Part shown: positions 39,972-49,496 of the stretch, in pieces
How positions within the stretch are numbered: position 1 is the stretch's first letter
How the letters are laid out: each line of letters starts with the position of its first letter
DNA from: CAWEWH01 sp963812775
Lineage (GTDB): Bacteria > Pseudomonadota > Alphaproteobacteria > Rhizobiales > Beijerinckiaceae
NCBI GenBank assembly: GCA_963812775.1
Contig: CAWEWH010000009.1
Span: 620,001-684,000 of the forward strand
DNA: 64,000 nucleotides
Reading direction: 5' to 3'
Position numbers and translations under genes: made by a program
The notes under the pieces: generated by a model
Database searches by the model: none
Seen by the model: the letters and a program-made list of their open reading frames with translations, nothing else
What the model was told of the DNA's origin: nothing

Positions 39972-40266
39972 CGCGCCGCACGACGCCGGTCTTGACGACG
40001 CCGTCGATCTCGCACGCGCAGGCGCTGCCCGAGGCCACGCCGGCCGGGACCACGCACGTGTTCGCTTCCACCACGCACATGGGCGGCGGCGCGACGAGCG
40101 CCCGCGACGGCTCGTTCTCCGGGGACGGCGGCCGGATGGGCCCGCCCCAGGGGCTCTCGGCGGCCGCGGCCGCGACGAGGCTTGCCGCGAGGGCCGCCGC
40201 GACGAACGGAGCGCCGCACCACAAGCAGGCATAAGCCCAGGCCCTCAAAGATCGCGTGCGCGTCAT
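39946..40266 (-). CDS. Small secreted cysteine-containing protein
   Basis: About 106 residues read from an ATG at 40266. The N-terminus is a signal peptide or membrane anchor (APFVAAALAASLVAAAAAES). The mature part of about 65 residues is Pro-rich and has four Cys residues (CVVEANTCVV; SACACEIDG), which could form disulfides. An upstream in-frame start would add an unconvincing Arg/Pro-rich leader. No family is recognised. Confidence 0.5.
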   Translation of the reverse strand: MTRTRSLRAWAYACLWCGAPFVAAALAASLVAAAAAESPWGGPIRPPSPENEPSRALVAPPPMCVVEANTCVVPAGVASGSACACEIDGVVKTGVVRRVKAPAQSK

Positions 40267-40370
40267 GTTCCCTTGCCTCGCAGCCGCCTTCGGCGGTTTC
40301 AGCCCACGAATTGATGCGGCTGGTAGCGGCCTTGCCGGGTGCACGCGGTGCGGCAGGGCACGTGCCAATT

Positions 40371-41186
40371 CTACCTGCCCTTGAACACTGGCTGACGCTT
40401 CGCAAAAAAAGCCTTCTTGCCTTCCTGCACGTCCTCAGCCGGATTGGCGATCATCACCGACAGCGCCGCGTCGCCGAGCGAGCGCTCGAGCGAGATATCC
40501 TGGCCACGCAGCATCATGTTCTTGGCGAGCCGGACGGCAAGCGGCGCCATGGCGGCGATCCTCTTGGCCATTTCGAGGGTGCGCGCCTCGAGCTCGGCGT
40601 GCGGCACCACCTCGGTGACCAGGCCGAGCTTCTCGGCCTGCCGCGCGTCATAGACCTCGGCGAGCAGCGACATTTTCAGCGCCCGGTCCATCCCCATGGC
40701 GCGCGGGAAGAGCCAAGCGCCGCCCTCGTCCGGTAGCAGCCCAAAGCGGCCTGACGTGTCGCCGAGCCGCGCCTCTTCCGAGGCGATGCGGATGTCGCAG
40801 GCGAGCGCCAGCGCCAGCCCCCCGGCCACGGCGGCGCCGTTGATCATGGCGATGACCGGCTTGTCGATGCGCGCCAGCGTCAGGATCACCCGGTGCATGC
40901 CGTCGCGCATCTCGCGCCCTAGGAAGAGCTGGCTGTCCTTGATGATGTCGCGGTGCTTGTCGGCGCCGCTCACATCGCCGCCGGAGCAGAAGCCCCGCCC
41001 CTTGCCGGTGACGATCAGGCAGCGCAGGTCGTCGTCACGCAGATACGTCTCAAGCGCCTCGACCACCTCCTCGGTGAGCCGGGTCGTGTAGGCGTTGAGC
41101 TGTTTCTCGCGGTTGAGCGTGATGCGCGCCACCTTGTCGGCCGGCGTGTCGAAGATGATCTCGGTGAATTGCTTCTGCTGCAGCAT
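40371..41186 (-). CDS. Enoyl-CoA hydratase/isomerase family protein
   Basis: This 271-residue crotonase-fold protein has the acyl-CoA-binding and oxyanion regions GKGRGFCSGGDVSG and INGAAVAGGLALALACDIRIA. The C-terminus KRQPVFKGR is typical. It could be a hydratase, isomerase or hydrolase; the fold does not tell. The gene directly follows a second crotonase gene (41202-41996) after 15 bases, so the two form an operon. Their C-terminal ends are nearly identical, which suggests an old duplication. Confidence 0.88.
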   Translation of the reverse strand: MLQQKQFTEIIFDTPADKVARITLNREKQLNAYTTRLTEEVVEALETYLRDDDLRCLIVTGKGRGFCSGGDVSGADKHRDIIKDSQLFLGREMRDGMHRVILTLARIDKPVIAMINGAAVAGGLALALACDIRIASEEARLGDTSGRFGLLPDEGGAWLFPRAMGMDRALKMSLLAEVYDARQAEKLGLVTEVVPHAELEARTLEMAKRIAAMAPLAVRLAKNMMLRGQDISLERSLGDAALSVMIANPAEDVQEGKKAFFAKRQPVFKGR

Positions 41187-41201
41187 GTCGGCTCTCCTCC
41201 G

Positions 41202-41996
41202 TCAGCGTCCCCGGAACACTGGCTGACGCTTCTCGACGAAGGCGGCAGCCGCCTCCTTGTGGTCCTCGGTCAGGGCGCAGCGGCTGTGCTGCATCGCCTC
41301 GGCGTCGAGAATGGCGGCGAGCGGCTGCGTCTCCGCCATGTTGAAGTTCTGCTTCATGTAGGCGAGCGTGATGCGCGGCCCCTTGGCCAGCGACCGTCCG
41401 ATATCGTGCGCCACCTTGTCGACCTCGTCGTCGGCGACGACACGGCTGACGATGCCGGCCCCGTAGGCCTCCTCCCCGGTCATGATGGGCGAGGTGAAAT
41501 AGAGGTCGCGTGCCCGCGAAGGACCGACCAGCTTGGTGAGGAAATAGGTGCCGCCGAAGTCGCCCGACAAGCCCACCTTGGCGAACGCCGTGGTGATCTT
41601 GGCCGAGCGGCCCGCCACGCGGATATCGCACGCCAGGGCGAGCGAGAGGCCGGCGCCCGCGGCCGCTCCGGCAACGGCCGCCACCGTGGGCTTGCGCATG
41701 TCGTGCAGGATACGTGACACCTCCATGCGGGCGCGCAGATCGTCGGCCCGCTGCTCGACCGAAGCCTGCGCCCCGCCGGAGCGCTCCGCCATCGCCTTCA
41801 CGTCGCCGCCGACGCAGAACGTACCACCGGCGCCGCGCAGCAACACCGCTCCCACGTCAGGATTGACGGCGGCCTTGCTCACCGCCTGCAGCAGGCTCTC
41901 AAGCAGATCCGGGCTCAAGGCATTGCGGCGCTCGGGCCGGTTCATGGTCAAAGTCAGAAGCCCGCCTTCGAGCTGCTCAATGAGCACGTCCGCCAT
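41202..41996 (-). CDS. Enoyl-CoA hydratase/isomerase family protein
   Basis: This 264-residue crotonase-fold protein has LRGAGGTFCVGGDVKAMA, the oxyanion region AAVAGAAAGAGLSLALACDI and a C-terminal KRQPVFRGR. It is the first gene of a two-gene operon with the enoyl-CoA hydratase at 40371-41186. A role in fatty acid or aromatic acid beta-oxidation is likely, but no dehydrogenase or thiolase partner is adjacent. A purine-rich ribosome site lies just before its ATG. Confidence 0.88.
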   Translation of the reverse strand: MADVLIEQLEGGLLTLTMNRPERRNALSPDLLESLLQAVSKAAVNPDVGAVLLRGAGGTFCVGGDVKAMAERSGGAQASVEQRADDLRARMEVSRILHDMRKPTVAAVAGAAAGAGLSLALACDIRVAGRSAKITTAFAKVGLSGDFGGTYFLTKLVGPSRARDLYFTSPIMTGEEAYGAGIVSRVVADDEVDKVAHDIGRSLAKGPRITLAYMKQNFNMAETQPLAAILDAEAMQHSRCALTEDHKEAAAAFVEKRQPVFRGR

Positions 41997-42302
41997 CTTG
42001 ATCCCTCCCGGTCAGGTCGAGCGCGAGGCCGCGCGTTAATGCGAAACGGAACGCGCAAGCCGAATGCGGTCCTACTGTGTGCCATTACGTGTGGTCCGAC
42101 AATGGCCTTGAGGGCGTCGGTGGCGTTCAGCAGGCGAGACACGCGAGCTTCCTCGCCGCTCGCCGCAATAATGTGCTAGCGTCCGCCAGTTGGGCTTGGT
42201 CGCCTGGTCGTATGTGGCGTTGCAGAGGCGCTGAGTCTCGCGCGTGACCCCGAGTGTGAGCCGTATCCGGAGCGTCATGCGCCACGTAGAGCGGGAGGCA
42301 CG
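41997..42302. other. Gene-free spacer upstream of the phasin-like gene
   Basis: About 300 bases separate the crotonase pair from the phasin-like gene, which is divergent. Both should have promoters here, but I see no clear -35/-10 pair, operator or repeat. Short open frames on the minus strand have no plausible ribosome site. Confidence 0.45.
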
Positions 42303-42720
42303 ATGACCAACCTCACTATCGCCGAGTTCCTGGAAAACCACGTGGGAAGGTCTCCTGACCGGCACGGAAACACGGGAGCTGACGCGTCAGGGCGCGCGCT
42401 CGCTCTCTGACGGGCAGCAACGGATCCTCAACAGCTTGGAGGATTTCACCAGCGGCTGGTTCGAACGCCGCGAGGTCGGCGTACGCGCGGCAGAACAAGC
42501 CGTGCAGAACATGTGCGGCGCGCCGACGCCCGTCGAGGCGTTCACTGTCTGGCAGACCTGGGCGGCGGGCGCGGCAGAGCGTATCGCGGCTGACGCCATG
42601 GCCTGGCAGCAATGCGTCACGGCTTGCGGTGCGCCTCTCGCCAAATTCGTTCCACAAGCCGACGCTCCGAAGCTCGATGCCAAGGCGTCGAAATCGGCCG
42701 GCCTGTCGAAGGCGGCTTAA
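42303..42720 (+). CDS. Phasin-like protein (one frameshift)
   Basis: Translation from the ATG at 42303, nine bases after GGGAGG, gives TNLTIAEFLENHV. One base too many near the GGG at 42344-42346 shifts the frame; after correction LLTGTETRELTRQGARSL continues to the C-terminus KSAGLSKAA. The corrected product of about 138 residues is a helical, Ala-rich protein with the look of the phasin family, which coats polyhydroxyalkanoate granules. No PHA synthase is in the window, so this is a tentative family call. Confidence 0.55.
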
Positions 42721-42727
42721 CCCGAGA

Positions 42728-43390
42728 TCAAGAAGCGGGCTTGACCGCCTTCGGCGCGTCCGGCTGCGCCAAGGGCTGCGCCCGCGCAAAGGCCGGGAGC
42801 GTCGCGCACTCGGTCGCGATGCGCACAGCCGTGGGAAGCGCGGCGAGATCGCAGTTCAGGTTGCGGGCCACGCCGATATGGCCCACGAGGCAGATGTCGG
42901 CAAGCGTCGGTGCGTTGCCGTGGCAGAAGCGCCCCGTCTGCGGGCCGCGCGCCAGATGCGCCTCGACGGCCGTCAGGCCCTGCATCACCCAATGGCGGGT
43001 CCATTGCAGGCGCTGCGCCTCGGTGAGCTTCAGCTCGTGCTCGAGATAGCCGCGCACCCGCGGCACGAGCAGCGGATGGCTGTCACTGGCCAGGATCATC
43101 GCCAGCCCGCGAACGCGGGCACGGCCGCGCGGGTCACGCGGGAGAAGCGGCGGCTCAGGATGGACCTCCTCGAGATATTCGATGATGGCCAGGGACTGGA
43201 ACAGTGCCGGACCCTCGCCGTCGATGAGCGCCGGCAACGCCATCTGCGGGTTAACGTCGCGATAGGCGGCGTCGCGTTGCGCGCCGGTATCGAGGTCGAC
43301 ATAGACCGGATCGGCCTCGAGGCTCTTGAGGTTGAGCGCGATACGCACTCGCCAGGCCGCCATCGAGCGCCAAAAGGTGAAGAGCCTCAT
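42728..43390 (-). CDS. maiA: Zeta-class glutathione transferase, maleylacetoacetate isomerase-like
   Basis: This 220-residue protein has a thioredoxin-fold N-terminus with RSMAAWRVRIALNLK, matching the SSxxxRVRIAL region of zeta-class glutathione transferases, then ALIDGEGPALFQSLAIIEYLEE and a helical C-domain. Maleylacetoacetate isomerase acts in tyrosine, homogentisate and gentisate breakdown. It is the last gene of a minus-strand operon with a CoA-transferase and an ABC importer, so the substrate may be another unsaturated dicarboxylate. The start at 43390 is where family similarity begins. Confidence 0.8.
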   Translation of the reverse strand: MRLFTFWRSMAAWRVRIALNLKSLEADPVYVDLDTGAQRDAAYRDVNPQMALPALIDGEGPALFQSLAIIEYLEEVHPEPPLLPRDPRGRARVRGLAMILASDSHPLLVPRVRGYLEHELKLTEAQRLQWTRHWVMQGLTAVEAHLARGPQTGRFCHGNAPTLADICLVGHIGVARNLNCDLAALPTAVRIATECATLPAFARAQPLAQPDAPKAVKPAS

Positions 43391-43418
43391 CGCTTGCCCC
43401 CGGAGAAACTCAGCCGCG

Positions 43419-44621
43419 CTACGCCACCGCCTCCTTGCGAGCTGGCCGCGGCAGCTCGATGACGCCGGCCGCGGCGAGCTTTTCGACGGCCGCCGCGTCG
43501 TAACCGAGCTCGCGCAGCACGTCGACCGTATGCTCGCCCTTGGCGGGGGTGGCGGTCTCCAGCCTGGCGCGCGAACGCGACATCTTGATCGGCTGCGCCA
43601 CGAGTTGCATCGGCCCGCGCTCCGGGTGCTGCACGGTTTCGGCCATGCCAAGATGCTGGACCTGCGGGTCGGCGAAGACCTGATCGATCGAATAGATGGG
43701 GCCGGTCGGAATGCCGGCCTCGTTCATCAGCGCCACCCATTCGGCGGAGTTGCGCTTGACGGTGATCCCACCGATCAGCCCGTTGAGCGCGGCGCGGTTT
43801 TTGGAGCGCTCGCGCGCGTTCCTGAAACGCGCATCCTGCGGCCACTCGGGGACGCCGAGAAGATCGCAGAACTTTCTCCACATCGGCTCACCGCCCACCG
43901 CGATGTTGATGTAGCCGTCCGCCGTCTTGAACAGCCCCGTCGGAATCAACGTCGGATGGTCGTTCCCGGCCTGCGGCGGCACCTCGCCGTCGACGAGCCA
44001 GCGTGTCGCCTGAAAGTCGAGCAGCGCGATCTGCGCCTGCAGCAGCGACGACTGCACCCACTGTCCCTCCCCCGATACCTCCCGTTCAAGGAGCGCGGTG
44101 AGAATGCCGAGCGCGCAGTAGAGGCCGGCCCCCAGGTCGGCGACCGGGATGCCGACGCGCACCGGGCCCTGTCCGGGCAGGCCGGTGATCGACATGAGGC
44201 CGCCCATGCCCTGGGCGATCTGGTCAAAGCCGGGACGTTTCGAATATGGCCCATCCTGCCCGAAGCCGGAGATGCTGCCATAGACGAGGCGCGGATTGAT
44301 CTTGCGCAGCGTCTCGTAGTCGATCTTCAGCTTGTGCTTTACGTCGGGCCGGTAGTTCTCGACCAGCACGTCGGCCCGCGCCACGAGCTTCGTCAGCACC
44401 TCGCGACCGGCCGGCTCCTTGAGGTTGAGCGTCATGCTGCGCTTGTTGCGATGCAGGTTCTGGAAGTCGGAGCTGTCGCGGCTGCCGAAAGTTTCTTCAC
44501 CCGGCGCCTCGACTTTGATGACCTTGGCGCCCCAGTCGGCGAGCTGCCGCACGCAGGTCGGGCCGGCCCGCACCCGCGTCAGGTCGATGACGGTAAAGCG
44601 TTCGAGCGCCTTGGGACTCAT
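43419..44621 (-). CDS. CaiB/BaiF family CoA-transferase
   Basis: This 400-residue class III CoA-transferase starts with LERFTVIDLTRVRAGPTCVR and includes the conserved HRNKRSMTLNLK and SISGFGQDGPYSKRPGFDQ blocks. The catalytic Asp should lie in the FDQIAQGMGGLMS region, where FDQ is visible. It transfers CoA to a carboxylic acid, probably succinyl-CoA or acetyl-CoA dependent. It sits two bases behind the ABC ATPase stop and 28 bases before the GST gene, in a tight operon. The start at 44621 has GAGGAG about eight bases upstream. Confidence 0.9.
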   Translation of the reverse strand: MSPKALERFTVIDLTRVRAGPTCVRQLADWGAKVIKVEAPGEETFGSRDSSDFQNLHRNKRSMTLNLKEPAGREVLTKLVARADVLVENYRPDVKHKLKIDYETLRKINPRLVYGSISGFGQDGPYSKRPGFDQIAQGMGGLMSITGLPGQGPVRVGIPVADLGAGLYCALGILTALLEREVSGEGQWVQSSLLQAQIALLDFQATRWLVDGEVPPQAGNDHPTLIPTGLFKTADGYINIAVGGEPMWRKFCDLLGVPEWPQDARFRNARERSKNRAALNGLIGGITVKRNSAEWVALMNEAGIPTGPIYSIDQVFADPQVQHLGMAETVQHPERGPMQLVAQPIKMSRSRARLETATPAKGEHTVDVLRELGYDAAAVEKLAAAGVIELPRPARKEAVA

Positions 44622-44623
44622 CC

Positions 44624-45706
44624 TCAACTCCTCACACTGTCTTCCTCGACGCGCACGATCTGCGCCGGATCGATCTCGAGCCAGACGGGCTCGTGTTCCT
44701 TGACCACATTGGCAGGCGGCGCCAACACGCGCAGCCGTTCTCCGCCATCGACACCGAAGACATAATCCCACGTTTCGCCGAGGAAGGTGCGTTCGATGAT
44801 CTTGCCTTCGACCAGGAGGCCGCTGACATGGCTCGGCCGCGAGCGGTGCAGCACCATGCTCTGCGGCCTCACCGAGAATGTCCCCGTCGCCTGATCGCGT
44901 ACCCCCGTCACGGCGGCAGCCGGAACATCGAAGCCCTTGAAATTGATGGCCGCGCCCTCGCGGCGCCCCTCGATGAAATTGGTGCGGCCGATGAAACCGG
45001 CGACGAAGCGCGTGCGCGGCTTGGAGTACACGGCGAAGGGCGCGTCGAGTTGTTCGATACGACCCTTGTTCATCACGGCGATGCGGTCCGAGATGGCCAT
45101 CGCTTCGGCCTGGTCGTGCGTCACGTAAACGGTGGTGATGCGGAACTCGTCGTGCAGCCGCCGGATCTCGCGGCGCATTTCCTCGCGCAAGTTGGCATCG
45201 AGATTCGACAACGGCTCGTCGAGAAGCAGCACCTCCGGCTTGACCACGATGGCCCGAGCCAGAGCGACACGCTGCTGCTGGCCGCCCGACAATTCGTTGG
45301 GATAGCGCTGCCCCAGCGCCGTGAGCTGAACGATGTCGAGAATCTCCCCGACGCGGCGCTTCACGTCCGCACCGGGCAGCTTCCTGACCTTGAGGCCGAA
45401 GGCGACGTTCTCGTAGACCGTCATGTTCGGCCAGATGGCGTAGCTCTGGAAGATCATCGACATGCCGCGCTTTTCGGGCGGCACGACACCGGCAGGCGTC
45501 GAGAGCGGCTGGCCGTCCATCTCGACGGTGCCGTCGGTCGGGTCGATGAAGCCGGCAATCATGCGCAGCGTCGTCGTCTTGCCGCAGCCGGACGGCCCCA
45601 GGAGCGATACGAACTCGCCCTCCTTGAGCGCGAGATCGACCTTGTCGACGGCCACGACATCGCCGTAGCGCTTGGTGAGACTGGTCAGAACGAGCTTGGC
45701 CATCAC
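44624..45706 (-). CDS. ABC transporter ATP-binding protein (FbpC/PotA type)
   Basis: This 360-residue ATPase has Walker A GPSGCGKTT, signature LSGGQQQRVALARA, Walker B VLLLDEPLSNLD, the switch region YVTHDQAEAMA, and a C-terminal TOBE domain of about 100 residues. This group serves iron, spermidine/putrescine and organic-acid importers. Its first bases overlap the permease stop by four bases. It supplies energy to the permease and binding protein encoded upstream in the same operon. Confidence 0.92.
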   Translation of the reverse strand: MMAKLVLTSLTKRYGDVVAVDKVDLALKEGEFVSLLGPSGCGKTTTLRMIAGFIDPTDGTVEMDGQPLSTPAGVVPPEKRGMSMIFQSYAIWPNMTVYENVAFGLKVRKLPGADVKRRVGEILDIVQLTALGQRYPNELSGGQQQRVALARAIVVKPEVLLLDEPLSNLDANLREEMRREIRRLHDEFRITTVYVTHDQAEAMAISDRIAVMNKGRIEQLDAPFAVYSKPRTRFVAGFIGRTNFIEGRREGAAINFKGFDVPAAAVTGVRDQATGTFSVRPQSMVLHRSRPSHVSGLLVEGKIIERTFLGETWDYVFGVDGGERLRVLAPPANVVKEHEPVWLEIDPAQIVRVEEDSVRS

Positions 45707-47451
45707 GTACGCCTCAACATGAAGTCGCGCCCCAGGAACTTCATGCCGGCGAGCACCACCGCCGTGGTCACCACCAGCAACACCACCCCCATGGCGGCGA
45801 GGATCTCGTAGCGGCCCTGCTCGCTGAGATCGAGGGTGAGCACCGAGATCACGCGCGTGTTGGGACCGGACAGGAAGATCGCCGTCGACAATTCACGCGT
45901 CGCCAGCACGAATGTGAGAATCCAGGCGCCGAGCACGGTCTTCTTGAGCAGCGGCGCCACCACCTTGACGAGAACGGTGAAGCGATTGCCGCCGAGAATC
46001 CGCACGGCCTCCTCAAGCTCCGGATTGAGACTTCGCACGCCCGACCCGACGGTGATGAAGGCGATGGGAAGAAAGCGGGTGATGAAGGCGACGATGATGA
46101 TAAGGCTCGTGCCATAGAGCAGCATCGGCGGCCCGGCATAGGCGGCATAAAAGCAGATGGCGAGAACGATGCCGGGAATGATGACCGGCGCCAGCGTCAA
46201 AAAGGCGAGGGCCGAGGCGAAGGGCAGGAGCTTGCGCTGCACGATATAGGCGATGCCGAAGCCGAGCACGCAACACACCGTCGCCGTCACCGCCGCGTAC
46301 GAGAAGGTATTCCACATCGACTGGCGAACCGTGAGTTGCTCAAAGAAGATGTGGTAGAAATTGGACAGCGTGATGTTGTCGAGGCTGAAGCCCCGGCCCC
46401 AGGCCTTGGCGAAGGCGCTCTGCAGCAGGACGATGAGGGGCAGCAGCACCGAGACGAGCGCGATCAGCAGGGCATAGGCGGCCAGAACCCAGCGCCATGG
46501 TCCGAGCCGCACCAGCCGCCGCTCGCCGCCCTTGCCGCTCACCGACACATAGCCGCGCCGCGCCAGGATGAGCCGCTGCAATCCGAGCAGCGCGATGGTC
46601 ACGCCGAGCAGCGGCATGGAATAGGCGGCTGCCACCTCGACCTTCAACGGGAATTCGAAGAACACGCCGAGCTGCGTGGTCGCGACGTTGTAACGGGCCG
46701 GGATGGCGATCAGGGCGGGCGTCCCGTAGAGCGCGATGGACTCCAGGAAGACGAGCAGCACGGCGCCGACGATGGCCGGCAGCGCCAAGGGCAGCGTCAC
46801 CTTCAGGGTCGTGCGCAGCGCGCCGGCCCCGAGAATGGCCGCCGCCTCCTCCATCTCCGTCGAAATGAGGTCGAAGGCCGAGCGGGCGAACACGTAAATC
46901 AGCGGAAACGCGTAGATGCCGATGACGAACGACAGGCCCCAGAAGCTGAAGATGTTGAACGGCCCGCTCGCCTCCCCTGTCACCGCCGTCCAGATGCGGT
47001 TGAGCCAGCCGGCATTGGGGCCGGCCAGCAGCATCCAGCCGATGGCGCCGAGGAAGGTCGGGATGATGAAGGCGGCAATGACGCTGACATGCGCGAAGCT
47101 GCGCCCCGGCATGTCGGTGCGCGATACCGCCCAGGCGAGCGGCACCGCCATCGCGGCCGCGATGGCGGAGGCGAGCGTCGCCATCGTCATCGTGTTCCAG
47201 ATGGCCTGTAGGTGCCGCTGGCGGGTGAAGGCCGCAACGTAGTTCAGCCACGTGAACTCGCCCGTATCGGGGGCCCGGAAGCTGTCCACCACGAGGCGGA
47301 GCAGCGGGTTGGCCACGAGGAAGATGAGGACCACGGCGAGCCCGATCCAGACGATCACCATCGGGTCGAAGCTGCGGCGCGGGCGCAGCTTCGGCCGGCT
47401 CGCCGCCGCGGCCACGCCGTGGGCGAGATTGGTTGCGCTCACGTCAGCCAC
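45703..47451 (-). CDS. Two-domain ABC transporter permease (FbpB-like)
   Basis: This 582-residue protein contains two fused permease domains with about twelve membrane helices. EAA-type loops are seen near AAAILGAGALRTTLKVTLPL and AVRILGGNRFTVLVKVVAPL. Such duplicated permeases occur in iron(III), thiamine and 2-aminoethylphosphonate importers. A cytoplasmic loop of polar residues lies between the halves. It is coupled to the ATPase by a four-base overlap and follows the binding-protein gene by 12 bases. Confidence 0.92.
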   Translation of the reverse strand: MADVSATNLAHGVAAAASRPKLRPRRSFDPMVIVWIGLAVVLIFLVANPLLRLVVDSFRAPDTGEFTWLNYVAAFTRQRHLQAIWNTMTMATLASAIAAAMAVPLAWAVSRTDMPGRSFAHVSVIAAFIIPTFLGAIGWMLLAGPNAGWLNRIWTAVTGEASGPFNIFSFWGLSFVIGIYAFPLIYVFARSAFDLISTEMEEAAAILGAGALRTTLKVTLPLALPAIVGAVLLVFLESIALYGTPALIAIPARYNVATTQLGVFFEFPLKVEVAAAYSMPLLGVTIALLGLQRLILARRGYVSVSGKGGERRLVRLGPWRWVLAAYALLIALVSVLLPLIVLLQSAFAKAWGRGFSLDNITLSNFYHIFFEQLTVRQSMWNTFSYAAVTATVCCVLGFGIAYIVQRKLLPFASALAFLTLAPVIIPGIVLAICFYAAYAGPPMLLYGTSLIIIVAFITRFLPIAFITVGSGVRSLNPELEEAVRILGGNRFTVLVKVVAPLLKKTVLGAWILTFVLATRELSTAIFLSGPNTRVISVLTLDLSEQGRYEILAAMGVVLLVVTTAVVLAGMKFLGRDFMLRRT

Positions 47452-47463
47452 TGCGCCCCTCGT

Positions 47464-48507
47464 CTAGATGCCGAACAAGTCCCGCCACTGCTCGGTAACT
47501 TCCGGAATGCCCTTGACGATCTCGGCGACCGTGGGCGCGATGAGCTTCATCTCGGAGAACTTCTTCACCCCAGGACGCGGGTTAACGTCGTTTCGGAGCG
47601 GCGTCCCGTATTCGTCGACGCCGATGGCGGCAGCCTCGGGGCCGTAGAGGAACTCGATGAACAGCTTGGCGGCGTTCGGATGCTTGGCGTTCTTCATGAT
47701 GCCGGACGGCGAGGCCATCAGCACGGCGCCATCCTCGGCGAAAGAGACCCCGATCGGGTTGCCGCGCGAGGCCTGCAGATAGGCGAGCGCCCCCGGGCCC
47801 GCCGCGACGCTGCGCTCCCCCGAAGCCAGCATGGTGACGGTGTCGATGATCGAACGGCCGATCTGCGGCTTCAGCTTCGCCAGGTCTTCGAAATATTTCC
47901 AGCCGTAGAGCTTCTTCATCTGCACCACCCAGGTGCCGACGAATCCCGAGAAGCCTGGGTGGCCAACGGAAACCTGGTTGGCCCACTTGGGGTCGAGGAG
48001 GTCGCGCCAGACCTTGGGGGCCTCCTCCGCCTTCACCTTGTTGGTGTTGTAGAGCAGCGACACGAAGGTCGCCGAGGTCGTGTGAAAGAGGTTGTCGGGA
48101 TCGGTCCTGCGGAACTCCTTCTGGATGAATTCCGCGTTCTTGGGATCGAATGGCTGCAGGAGGTCCTTCTCCTTCAGGTACACGTAGTGACCGAGGTCGG
48201 TCGACGCGAAGAGGTCGCAATTGGCGACCTGCGACTGCAGGTCCTTGGCCAGGCGCTGGAACGCCACCTGCGCCGTCGAGCGGATGACATTGATGCGCAC
48301 GCCAGGATATTTCTCGGTGAAGGTGCGCCCGAAGCGCTCGGACGTCTCCGACGTGTAATGGGCGATGTACCAGGTCATCTCGCCCTCTTTCTTCGCCGCA
48401 TCGTAGAGCGCTGCCTCGTGCTCCTTGATGTCGGCAAAGGCGTTCCGCGGGAACAGCATCGACGCTCCGCCCGCGGCGATAAAGGTTCTGCGATCGAGCT
48501 TCATCAT
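47464..48507 (-). CDS. Extracellular solute-binding protein (FbpA-like)
   Basis: This 347-residue periplasmic binding protein has a Tat-like signal peptide with DRRTFIAAGG and a mature start near FADIKEHE. The fold is the type 2 periplasmic binding class seen with iron and organic-anion importers: EGEMTWYIAHYTSE, LYNTNKV and the late PGVKKFSEMKLI. The surrounding CoA-transferase, enoyl-CoA hydratase and dehydratase genes suggest a carboxylate ligand rather than iron; the conserved Tyr pair that binds iron in FbpA is not clearly visible. It starts 42 bases behind the enoyl-CoA hydratase gene. Confidence 0.88.
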   Translation of the reverse strand: MMKLDRRTFIAAGGASMLFPRNAFADIKEHEAALYDAAKKEGEMTWYIAHYTSETSERFGRTFTEKYPGVRINVIRSTAQVAFQRLAKDLQSQVANCDLFASTDLGHYVYLKEKDLLQPFDPKNAEFIQKEFRRTDPDNLFHTTSATFVSLLYNTNKVKAEEAPKVWRDLLDPKWANQVSVGHPGFSGFVGTWVVQMKKLYGWKYFEDLAKLKPQIGRSIIDTVTMLASGERSVAAGPGALAYLQASRGNPIGVSFAEDGAVLMASPSGIMKNAKHPNAAKLFIEFLYGPEAAAIGVDEYGTPLRNDVNPRPGVKKFSEMKLIAPTVAEIVKGIPEVTEQWRDLFGI

Positions 48508-48549
48508 CTCCTCCCTATTCCGAGCGCCGGATGTCTTCGAGGCGCCGCC

Positions 48550-49389
48550 TTATTGTCCAGTGAACCGCGGCGGCCGCTTCTCCCTGAAGGCGGCCTGGCC
48601 TTCCTTCACGTCTTGGCTCGCGAGGCTTGCCTGGTGGCGGGCGCGCGCCGCCCTTTCATCGAATTCGGCCCGGGCGATCTCGTTCAGCGCCTGCTTCATG
48701 CCGGCGACCGCGAGCGGCGCCTGCGCCGCAAGCATCTCGGCCAGCGTCGCAACGGCGCTCTCGAAAGCATCGGCCGCCACGAGCTGATCGAGGTAGCCGA
48801 TGCGCAACATCTCGTCGCCGTCGATGCGCGCCGCGGTGAGAAACAGCTTCTTGGCGGCAGCCAGCCCGAGCCGCGACACGTAGCGCCGGAGGCCGGACGG
48901 ATAATAGTGCAGGCCAAGCCGAGCCGCCGGCATGAACATCTCCATGCCGGCGACGCCGATGCGGAAATCACAAGCGAGCGCGAGGTCGGTTGCGCCGCCA
49001 TAGACCGGCCCGTTCAGCGCGCAGATGGTCGGCACCCGCAGGTTCTCGAGCTGATTGGTGAATTGCTCAAAGGGCGAGGCTTCGTCGCCGCCTGCCGCAG
49101 CCGCAGCGGGCGTGGCGGCGGCAATGCGCTCGCCGAGGTCGCCGAGATGATAGCCGGAGCTGAAGGCCCGCCCCGTGCCCGTGAGGACGACGACGCGGAT
49201 CGTATGGTCGGCCTCGACGGCTTTCAGATGCGCCGCAAGCGCGGCGAGATCGTCGGGCTCGATGCGGTTCACATGCTTGGGCCGGTTGAGCCGGATGGTC
49301 GCGCGGGCGCCGTCACGCGTCAGCACGGGCACGGAGGCATCCGCCTGTGCGGCTGCCGCTTCCGTGACCCGCGATACTGCACTGCTCAA
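48550..49389 (-). CDS. Enoyl-CoA hydratase/isomerase family protein
   Basis: This crotonase-fold protein of about 279 residues has GTGRAFSSGYHLGDL and NGPVYGGATDLALACDFRIG, and ends FREKRPPRFTGQ. It begins at a TTG at 49389 with GGGGAGA six bases upstream; the frame continues upstream without homology. It has a Gly/Ala-rich insertion near residue 95. It lies between the IlvD-type dehydratase and the binding-protein gene on the same strand, so it probably acts in the same catabolic route. Confidence 0.85.
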   Translation of the reverse strand: MSSAVSRVTEAAAAQADASVPVLTRDGARATIRLNRPKHVNRIEPDDLAALAAHLKAVEADHTIRVVVLTGTGRAFSSGYHLGDLGERIAAATPAAAAAGGDEASPFEQFTNQLENLRVPTICALNGPVYGGATDLALACDFRIGVAGMEMFMPAARLGLHYYPSGLRRYVSRLGLAAAKKLFLTAARIDGDEMLRIGYLDQLVAADAFESAVATLAEMLAAQAPLAVAGMKQALNEIARAEFDERAARARHQASLASQDVKEGQAAFREKRPPRFTGQ

Positions 49390-49496
49390 GACGATCTCCC
49401 CGCGGCACGGCTCGGCCGCGCCTCGATGTTCCCTACCCATTCGCACCGCGTCAAGCCAACAATCGCGTATTCGACCGGGGCGCTTGTCCCCCGCCC

